Positions 1 to 5,033 of a stretch of 5,957 nucleotides of DNA are shown piece by piece. The position numbers and the translations under genes are program-made. Every line of letters begins with the position of its first letter. Positions within the stretch are counted from its first letter, which is position 1. The DNA is from Candidatus Cloacimonetes bacterium 4572_55 (GTDB taxonomy: Bacteria; 4572-55), in NCBI GenBank assembly GCA_002084765.1, contig NBMB01000105.1, forward strand, positions 1 to 5,957, in the 5' to 3' direction. The notes under the pieces are model-generated. The model did no database searches. It was not told the DNA's origin and worked only from the letters and a program-made list of their open reading frames with translations.

Positions 1-81
1 TTTAACTATATCAAAGACCGGATCAGTCAAAAATTCAATATGATGCCGTTACATAAAATAATCCAAATGAAAACTGCTTAA
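1..81 (+). CDS. C-terminal tail of an unidentified protein (partial, 5' end outside window)
   Basis: Reading from base 1 in frame 1 gives 26 codons ending in TAA at 79-81, with the visible tail ending in HKIIQMKTA. The frame has no stop from the left edge, and the strong ribosome binding site of the next gene follows about 25 bases later, as expected for the end of a neighbouring gene in the same direction. The piece is too short to assign a family, and chance openness of 26 codons is possible. It contains two adjacent Met and several Lys, with no membrane segment or motif that I recognise. Confidence 0.45.
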   Translation, partial: FNYIKDRISQKFNMMPLHKIIQMKTA

Positions 82-106
82 ACAGAGATTATTGAGTGGA
101 TACAAA

Positions 107-111
107 AGGAG
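107..111 (+). promoter_or_regulatory. Strong Shine-Dalgarno for the cysteine membrane protein
   Basis: AGGAG lies six bases before the ATG at 118, a near-ideal site and spacing. It fixes the start of the 171-residue gene. This contrasts with the sohB-like and EamA genes downstream, which have no clear Shine-Dalgarno. Confidence 0.75.
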
Positions 112-117
112 TTTGTT

Positions 118-633
118 ATGCCGGTAAAAAACTACTATGATAATTATGAAAAATCTGTGGTCGGAACAAAATTGGCTCTGATCGTATCCTATATTTTTGT
201 GACGTTTTTAGATTTTATTTTAATCTTTAACGTCTGGTTTTCCTTGACTTACGTCATAATATTTTTGGGCGTGATATATGGATATTTTGCCAAAACCGCG
301 TGCCCGCATTGTTACTATTTCGGAAAAATATGCAGTACTGGAACCGGTTTGATAGCGGCAAAATTGTACCGCCCAGTCGAAAAAAAAGACTTTGAGCCGA
401 GTTATCAAAAAGCGATTATCCCCGGACTGGGCGTTTACCTCCTGCCGTTTCCGCTTGCGCTAATCGGTCTCATGACCGCAAAATCGCTGTTTGTCCATTT
501 CATGTTGGTCTGCATCATGGTCTTTCTTTTGGGCGTGATATTTATCGTGCATCGCAAGCAGGCATGTCACAAGTGCTATAACAAGGATTTTTGTCCGGCG
601 GGACCCGGCATTGAAAATATCAATTTTTTATAA
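118..633 (+). CDS. Small four-helix membrane protein with two CxxC...C motifs
   Basis: I do not recognise a named family for this 171-residue protein. It has four hydrophobic segments at about residues 18-38, 40-58, 99-120 and 124-144. A cysteine-rich polar loop follows each helix pair: C62-x2-C65-x6-C72 and C150-x2-C153-x5-C159. Both loops share the pattern A-C-x-x-C-Y ... C-x-x-G-x-G, so the protein looks like two copies of a helix-helix-cysteine unit. The loops are likely on the same face of the membrane because an even number of helices separates them. Three cysteines per loop could bind metal or an Fe-S cluster, or act in thiol redox; that is inference. The start is set by AGGAG six bases upstream. 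The next gene begins 13 bases after the stop, suggesting co-transcription. Confidence is high that this is a real gene and low on function. Confidence 0.85.
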   Translation: MPVKNYYDNYEKSVVGTKLALIVSYIFVTFLDFILIFNVWFSLTYVIIFLGVIYGYFAKTACPHCYYFGKICSTGTGLIAAKLYRPVEKKDFEPSYQKAIIPGLGVYLLPFPLALIGLMTAKSLFVHFMLVCIMVFLLGVIFIVHRKQACHKCYNKDFCPAGPGIENINFL

Positions 634-646
634 GGGTCCGCAGATC

Positions 647-1334
647 ATGCAAAAAAAAAATTAGAGCCTATATTGAGGAAGAGGACGATGAACTCGTCAG
701 GCGCAAATCGCTCTTGGATGGGTTGATCCGGATCGACGTCAGTCTTGTCTATCCCGAATATTATATCAAAAGTTTAAATTTTCCGGTCTCTATCCCCACA
801 GGCAAGGTGAAACGGTTGCGGGCAAAGTATCGCCGAAAAAAAATCGAGCGATTATTGACGATGGACGCGGGTTTAGCCGATAAGATCATCAAGCAGAACA
901 AGCTGTATGATCTCGCTCCGATCCAGATTGTGATTCCGCCGCCCCTCAAGGTCTATAATCCTATTCTGCAGGACTTTGTCAGAGGATCAGACTATTTGCA
1001 CCATGTTTTCCAAAACAACTACTTTGCCTATTGGTTCGCGACATTGGTCACGTTTTATCGGCACCATCACATCCGATCTTACGACGCTTCTTGGCAAAAT
1101 GAGAAATATGGACGAGAAAACGAAACGTATCGACACGTGAAATCTCACGAAAATTTCCGAATTATTGTGAACAATCGGGCAAAACGGCAGCTAATACGAG
1201 CGATTTTCAATGATCGAAAGGTCACACGCTTCGGAGCGATCCGGCTGATTCGGTCGGTAGAAAAGCTCGCCCATACCGACCAAGAGACCTCCTCTACAAT
1301 GAAAAACTTCCTACGAAAATTGGGAATGTGCTGA
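647..1334 (+). CDS. Unidentified basic protein, 5' end out of frame at A10
   Basis: The uninterrupted frame has its first usual start at TTG 714 (206 residues to TGA 1332-1334), but the frame is open upstream to 615 and codes plausibly from 660: I-R-A-Y-I-E-E-E-D-D-E-L-V-R-R-K-S-L. The only nearby ATG, at 647, is one base off because of the A10 tract. With A9 the product would be about 228 residues starting M-Q-K-K-I-R-A-Y. I recognise no family. The protein is rich in Arg, Lys, His and Tyr, with a central segment I-P-P-P-L-K-V-Y-N-P followed by an aromatic stretch and H-H-H near residues 90-125 (TTG numbering). There is no signal peptide or clear membrane helix. It ends in tandem stops, TGA then TAA. 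It sits 13 bases after the cysteine membrane protein, probably in one transcript. A TTG 714 start with no Shine-Dalgarno is the weaker alternative. Confidence 0.7.
651..660 (+). repeat. A10 homopolymer immediately after the start codon
   Basis: Ten consecutive A follow ATGC at 647-650. As written, the ATG frame reads M-Q-K-K-N and stops at TAG 662-664. With nine A it would join the long downstream frame. The tract is therefore the exact site of the frame problem in the next gene: a homopolymer miscall, a phase-variable slip site or a transcriptional slippage site. Ribosomal -1 slippage would not restore the frame; the loss of one base (or gain of two) is needed. Confidence 0.8.
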
Positions 1335-1427
1335 TAAATTTTTTTAATAACCCGTTGTTTTATATTTACAAGCAGTAATTTTTTGTTTTTAGCATATCTG
1401 AGTCCCCTCTAAAAACTAAAAATTTGG
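1335..1427. other. AT-rich intergenic gap before the sohB-like gene
   Basis: This 93-base gap is very AT-rich with several T runs. Weak -35/-10-like strings can be drawn in it (TTGTTT near 1355 and TAATTT about 15 bases later), but none is convincing. There is no hairpin followed by a T tract, and no clear Shine-Dalgarno before the GTG at 1428. It most likely carries the promoter of the peptidase gene, but the sequence alone does not prove this. Confidence 0.3.
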
Positions 1428-2510
1428 GTGATTTTGCTAAATTTACGTGTCGTAAGTTCAACAATATCAACAAACGTTTTCAGCAATTTTCGCAAAAAGA
1501 CCTTTTTAGCAAAAGTGTTGACTGTCCTGACCGCTATTCTTTTTCTCATGGGCGTTATAGGCATAGCGATTGCTATTTCTGCGCGGGGAAAATTGAAACT
1601 GGCTAAGGCTCCGATCAAGATCACAAATGTGAATGATCGATATCAGGCTTATAAAGCGACGTTGAAAAGGCAAATCCTTTCCAAAAAAGCATTCAAAAAA
1701 TGGGAAAAATCTCTAAAAAAGGAAAAAAAGAGTGCCGACGCGGCGAATGATACTCGGAAAAAACGGGTGTACTCGCTTAATTTTAAGGGCGACTTACATG
1801 CTCGAGAGGTGGATTCCCTGCGAGAAGAGATCACCGCGATCCTCTCCGTTGCGACTGAGGGAGACGAGGTGGTTATCCATTTGGAGAGTCCGGGCGGATC
1901 TGTTGTTGGTTACGGTTTAGCCGCGTCCCAGTTGGAGCGGATTCGCGCCAGAAATATCCGTCTGACTGTGTCGGTCGATAAGATCGCGGCAAGCGGCGGA
2001 TACAAAATGGCATGCGTTGCAGATCATCTTGTGACTGCGCCGTTCGCCATGATCGGATCGATTGGCGTGGTCATGGGACTGCCCAATTTTCATCGGCTAT
2101 TGAAGAAAAAGGATATTGATTATGAGCTGCTGACAGCCGGGGAGTACAAGCGGACTTTGACTCTATTCGGAGAAAATACCAACGCGGCGCGACAAAAGGA
2201 TCAAGAGAAATTGGAGGATTTCCATACGTTATTCAAGGATCATATCGCTTCGTATCGTCCGCAGGTGGATATTGACCGAGTGGGAAACGGCGATTATTGG
2301 GCGGCAAAACGCGCCTTAGAGATGGGTCTGGTGGACGAATTGATCACCAGCGATGATCTGCTGCTCTCTATGAACGAGACTGCAGATATTTATGAAGTCC
2401 GGTACAATCCGCCTAAAAAAATAATCGAAAAACTGTCCGAATCCAGTAGCGAGTTGATAAAGGACGCAGTTCTCAGCTTATGGGAAACGATTCGGACGAG
2501 TTGGTATTAG
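1428..2510 (+). CDS. sohB: SohB-family membrane peptidase (S49, signal-peptide-peptidase-like)
   Basis: The 360-residue product matches the layout of E. coli SohB (about 349 residues), recalled rather than aligned. It has an N-terminal membrane anchor at about residues 28-51, a basic coiled linker at about 70-112, then the S49 protease domain from about 115. Family signatures are visible in order: S-L-R-E-E-I-T-A, L-E-S-P-G-G (152-157), G-Y-G-L-A-A-S-Q-L, V-D-K-I-A-A-S-G-G-Y (183-192), G-S-I-G-V-V, and T-A-G-E-Y-K-R-T-L-T. By analogy with SppA, the nucleophile is Ser189 in A-S-G-G-Y and the general base is Lys241. Both are present, so the enzyme should be active. It probably cleaves peptides in or near the inner membrane from the periplasmic side; physiological substrates are poorly known. 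An in-frame stop at 1410-1412 leaves GTG 1428 as the most upstream start, with TTG 1434 possible. Neither has a clear Shine-Dalgarno, and the N terminus is some 17 residues longer than E. coli's. Confidence 0.92.
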   Translation: MILLNLRVVSSTISTNVFSNFRKKTFLAKVLTVLTAILFLMGVIGIAIAISARGKLKLAKAPIKITNVNDRYQAYKATLKRQILSKKAFKKWEKSLKKEKKSADAANDTRKKRVYSLNFKGDLHAREVDSLREEITAILSVATEGDEVVIHLESPGGSVVGYGLAASQLERIRARNIRLTVSVDKIAASGGYKMACVADHLVTAPFAMIGSIGVVMGLPNFHRLLKKKDIDYELLTAGEYKRTLTLFGENTNAARQKDQEKLEDFHTLFKDHIASYRPQVDIDRVGNGDYWAAKRALEMGLVDELITSDDLLLSMNETADIYEVRYNPPKKIIEKLSESSSELIKDAVLSLWETIRTSWY

Positions 2511-2582
2511 ATGATGTCAAACTTCAATACTTGTGTGGGAAATACAAAAGAGACTATTGATCCATACGAACGTGACCTCCAA

Positions 2583-2602
2583 ATAACGAATGATAACGAA
2601 TG
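2583..2602 (+). repeat. Perfect 10-bp tandem duplication over the transporter start
   Basis: ATAACGAATG occurs twice back to back (2583-2592 and 2593-2602). Each copy ends in an ATG; only the second is in frame with the transporter, and the first opens a short frame in another phase. The second ATG is followed by another in-frame ATG at 2606. There is no Shine-Dalgarno at a good distance, so which ATG is used is unclear. It looks like a recent slip duplication. Confidence 0.8.
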
Positions 2603-3481
2603 ATTATGAGCCAGCAACAAAAAGCCTACTTATACGCCGCATTCAGCATCCTGATGTGGTCCACTGTGGCGTCAGCTTTTAAGCTGGCTCTGGAACGGTT
2701 GGATTTTACTCATCTGCTATTCTACGCCGCTTTTACCTCTACCGCCGTGTTGCTCCTGATTCTGATCCTCCAGGGCAAGCTCAGATTATTTCGAGAACAG
2801 ACAAAAAAAGATGTGATCTCCTCGCTTTTTCTCGGATTTTTCAATCCTTTTATCTACTACCTGATCTTGTTTAAGGCATACGAACTATTACCCGCTCAGG
2901 AGGCGCAACCGCTCAACTGAACGTGGCCCGTAGTATTATCAGTGCTTTCCGCGATCGCATTTAAACAAAAGCTCAAAGCCAGAGTGATAATCGCGATCTT
3001 GATCAGTTTTAGTGGTGTTTTAATTATCTCCGTAAAGGGCGATCTTGCTTCGTTCCAATTTTCCAACCCTCTCGGTAGCTTTCTCGCCTTGGTCAGCTCA
3101 CTTTTCTGGGCGACATATTGGATCCTAAATATGAAAGATCCGCGGGATCCGATAGTCAAATTGACCTTGAATTTTCTTTTTTCTTTAATCTATATTGGCT
3201 TTGTGGCAATCACATTCTCCCGATTTTATATACCGAGTCTGTATGAATTTGGGTTGGCTCTATATATTGGTCTATTCGAGATGGGACTTACTTTTGCAGC
3301 GTGGCTGAAGGCACTGAGTCTGTCAGAACATAGCGCGAAAATTGCAAATTTTGCCTATCTTTCGCCCTTTTTATCCCTGATTTTCATCCATTTTATCGTA
3401 GGCGAAAAGATTCTGATTTCATCAATTGCCGGATTGGGATTTATTATTGTCGGTATCGTTATCCAATCTACAGGGAAATAG
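2600..3481 (+). pseudogene. EamA/DMT-family transporter interrupted by an in-frame TGA
   Basis: From ATG 2600 to TAG 3479-3481 the frame encodes 293 residues broken only by TGA at 2918-2920 (codon 107). Reading across gives A-Q-P-L-N-(TGA)-T-W-P-V-V-L-S, with no frame change, and full length and hydrophobic pattern fit a ten-helix drug/metabolite transporter made of two EamA repeats. The first repeat starts with the typical S-I-L-M-W-S-T-V-A-S-A-F-K. The second includes S-S-L-F-W-A-T-Y-W-I-L-N and the closing I-V-G-E-K-I ... G-L-G-F-I-I-V-G-I-V-I segment. Such proteins export or exchange small metabolites across the inner membrane; the substrate cannot be told. The stop lies in or next to the fourth helix, so a 106-residue product would not be functional. 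A separate restart at GTG 2942 has no Shine-Dalgarno. Causes to weigh are a fresh nonsense mutation, a base error (TGG to TGA is one change), or readthrough. The gap of 89 bases from the peptidase gene has no visible terminator. Confidence 0.85.
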
Positions 3482-3497
3482 CCTGGATTAGCGGATC

Positions 3498-3538
3498 GAA
3501 ACAAAAATAGCCCCCATCTCAATATAGAGAAGGGGGCT
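3498..3538 (-). terminator. Rho-independent terminator between converging genes
   Basis: AGCCCCC at 3509-3515 pairs with GGGGGCT at 3532-3538. After one A-A mismatch, TCTC pairs with GAGA across the six-base loop AATATA (3521-3526). On the minus strand the stem is followed by TATTTTTGTTT, a good U tract, so it terminates the TPR gene 28 bases after its stop. On the plus strand the stem is followed only by TATAAT-like sequence with no long T run, so its effect on the transporter transcript is probably weaker, though the position 27 bases after the transporter stop suits both. Confidence 0.85.
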
Positions 3539-3566
3539 TATAATCCGAGAAATATCGGAAGCTGTT

Positions 3567-4853
3567 TTATTTGCATTTAATAGCGTCGATATCCTCCACA
3601 AGGATTTCTCTATCCACGATCAATTTAATGCTTTGATTACAAAAATCGATATACTTGGTGGAAAATTCCTTATAATTCGCACTTTTTTGCGCCCTTTTAA
3701 AGTCCACGATTGCGCACTTTAGCTCACGAATCTGCTCAATCGGCTCTTCGATATTCTTATATAACTTCGTGCGGATTTCTCCTCGAGTGGCATAAGCAAA
3801 AGCGGATGTTTTTAAATTAAGTGCCTGGTTGATCGTTTTGAGAGCCGCGTCGTAGTCCAAAAGTTGCAGTTCAGTCTTTGCTTGATAAGTCACAGCATCG
3901 ACATAGTTTGCGTTCAGCGTAACTGCTTTCTTAAACTTTAGTAGCGCGCCGGTCAGGTCCTTTAATTTATGCAGAGCCCGTCCCCAGCTATAGTAGGTCA
4001 AAGCGTTCGCCGCGCCCTTATCTTCGGCTTGTTGAAAAAATTCAATTGCCCGATTGTAGTTATTTTTTTTGGTCATCAACAACGAAGCGACTCGGTTGTA
4101 TATCTGTCCGTCAGCCTCGCCTCCCATGATCACATTTGCCCATGCGCTGATAGCGGAATCCCAATCTTTCTTTTTCTCATAGATTTGCGCCAGCATGATG
4201 TTGTTATCCTTATCATCCGGATTGATTTTCGCTATCTGCTCGCAAGCCTTGAACGCTTTTTCGTACTGACCGGTTTCCCAGTAATTGCCACGCAAAATAA
4301 ATCGAGAGCTGGTTGCCAAATCTTCGTTTTCCATACCGGTAACCTTCTCATACAAAGGGATCGCCTTATCAACCATGTTGAGCTTGTGATACGTATCAGC
4401 CAATTGATACACATAATAGACGCTTTTTGGGTCCAGCTCTTTTGCAAATTGCAACGGCTCAAGCGCGTCAACCAACTGATCCAGCTTAATATGGCACATA
4501 CCGACATAAAAATTGCAGACCGCTTTGGTAGAAACGGTACTGTCGAAATTAGCAACCTGCTTTAGCGGTTCAAGTGCTTTGGAGAATTGATTCCGCTCAT
4601 AATAAATAAGCCCAACATGGTATCGAGCGGGTGAATAGTTGGGGTCCTCGTCCAGAATTTCTAAGAATTTTTGTAAAGCGGAATCCGTATACTGGTCCTT
4701 CTGACCCGGATCCGACGCATTTTTAGCGTTATTAAAATCATCCAACGCAAAATCATATTTTTCCTTTAGCGGGTCGCTCTGGGCAAAAACCAGGCTAAAT
4801 CCGAGGATTGCAAGTAATAACGTGAAGAAACCCATTTTAACATAACGATTCAT
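3567..4853 (-). CDS. Exported TPR-repeat protein
   Basis: The frame can be extended to 4940, but the better start is ATG at 4851-4853, which has AAGGGAG ten bases upstream and opens directly with a signal peptide. This gives 428 residues. Residues 1-24 (M-N-R-Y-V-K then a leucine-rich core ending L-V-F-A) look like a Sec signal cleaved before Q25. There is no lipobox cysteine, so it should be a soluble periplasmic or secreted protein. From about residue 37 to 390 it is made of roughly eight to ten tetratricopeptide repeats. Clear ones include Y-H-V-G-L-I-Y-Y-E-R-N-Q-F-S-K-A-L-E-P-L (78-97), a repeat ending E-L-D-P-K (139-143), A-Q-I-Y-E-K-K-K-D-W-D-S-A-I (222-235) and Y-S-W-G-R-A-L-H-K-L-K-D-L-T-G-A-L (288-304). 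It ends C-K with three late cysteines. TPR arrays bind partner proteins; the partner here is unknown. The dockerin gene lies upstream on the same strand, about 180 bases away, so a shared transcript is possible. Confidence 0.88.
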   Translation of the reverse strand: MNRYVKMGFFTLLLAILGFSLVFAQSDPLKEKYDFALDDFNNAKNASDPGQKDQYTDSALQKFLEILDEDPNYSPARYHVGLIYYERNQFSKALEPLKQVANFDSTVSTKAVCNFYVGMCHIKLDQLVDALEPLQFAKELDPKSVYYVYQLADTYHKLNMVDKAIPLYEKVTGMENEDLATSSRFILRGNYWETGQYEKAFKACEQIAKINPDDKDNNIMLAQIYEKKKDWDSAISAWANVIMGGEADGQIYNRVASLLMTKKNNYNRAIEFFQQAEDKGAANALTYYSWGRALHKLKDLTGALLKFKKAVTLNANYVDAVTYQAKTELQLLDYDAALKTINQALNLKTSAFAYATRGEIRTKLYKNIEEPIEQIRELKCAIVDFKRAQKSANYKEFSTKYIDFCNQSIKLIVDREILVEDIDAIKCK

Positions 4854-4863
4854 AATTCCATAA

Positions 4864-4870
4864 CTCCCTT
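4864..4870 (-). promoter_or_regulatory. Shine-Dalgarno deciding the TPR gene start
   Basis: On the minus strand AAGGGAG lies ten bases before the ATG at 4853-4851. It would fall inside the coding sequence if the longer frame from 4940 were used. Together with the signal peptide this supports the shorter product. A nine-base A tract on the plus strand (4875-4883, T9 in the transcript) is just upstream of it. Confidence 0.65.
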
Positions 4871-4916
4871 TCTTAAAAAAAAACACATGAAAAATATTGA
4901 CGAATAAACATTCTAA

Positions 4917-4945
4917 AAAATAATATATTTTTGTAAGCAAATCAA
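4917..4945 (-). promoter_or_regulatory. Possible sigma-70-like promoter of the TPR gene
   Basis: On the minus strand TTGATT (4945-4940) is followed after 17 bases by TATTTT (4922-4917), inside an AT-rich stretch. Each hexamer matches the consensus at about four positions. TAGAAT at 4915-4910 is another candidate -10. Such strings are common in AT-rich DNA, so this is a weak call. It would place transcription start some 50-60 bases before the TPR start codon. Confidence 0.3.
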
Positions 4946-4970
4946 GTGCTTTTATGCGACTCTCTTAATA

Positions 4971-4982
4971 TTGTCACGACAA
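4971..4982. promoter_or_regulatory. Short inverted repeat upstream of the TPR gene, possible operator
   Basis: TTGTCACGACAA has perfect five-base arms around a two-base centre. It lies between the dockerin stop and the candidate promoter of the TPR gene, about 25 bases upstream of the possible -35. It could be a dimeric regulator site, but arms of this length arise by chance and no second copy is seen in the window. Confidence 0.25.
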
Positions 4983-5033
4983 AATTTTATTCCATATGCT
5001 CAACTTCTTTGCTTTTTGCCGAGACTCTCGCAG

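Noticed and set aside
647-664. Programmed -1 ribosomal frameshifting at A10
   Set aside because: Re-reading one base leads into the third frame, not the long downstream one. The join needs loss of one base or gain of two, so ordinary -1 slippage does not fit.
2918-2960. TGA as a selenocysteine codon
   Set aside because: Selenocysteine is not expected in this transporter family, and I could not find a convincing stem-loop with the right spacing immediately after the TGA.
3969-4565. 198-codon open frame on the + strand, opposite the TPR gene
   Set aside because: It lies wholly antisense to a well-supported TPR gene and its product has no recognisable domain. It has no Shine-Dalgarno and is a shadow of the coding frame.
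4854-4940. TPR protein starting 29 residues earlier at 4940
   Set aside because: The extension would bury a good Shine-Dalgarno within the coding region and put a second hydrophobic, Phe-rich stretch before a typical signal peptide.
5010-5033. Hairpin just after the dockerin stop as a terminator
   Set aside because: On the minus strand TGCGAG can pair with CTCGGCA around a three-base loop with one bulge, but an A run follows instead of a T run and the stem is short.
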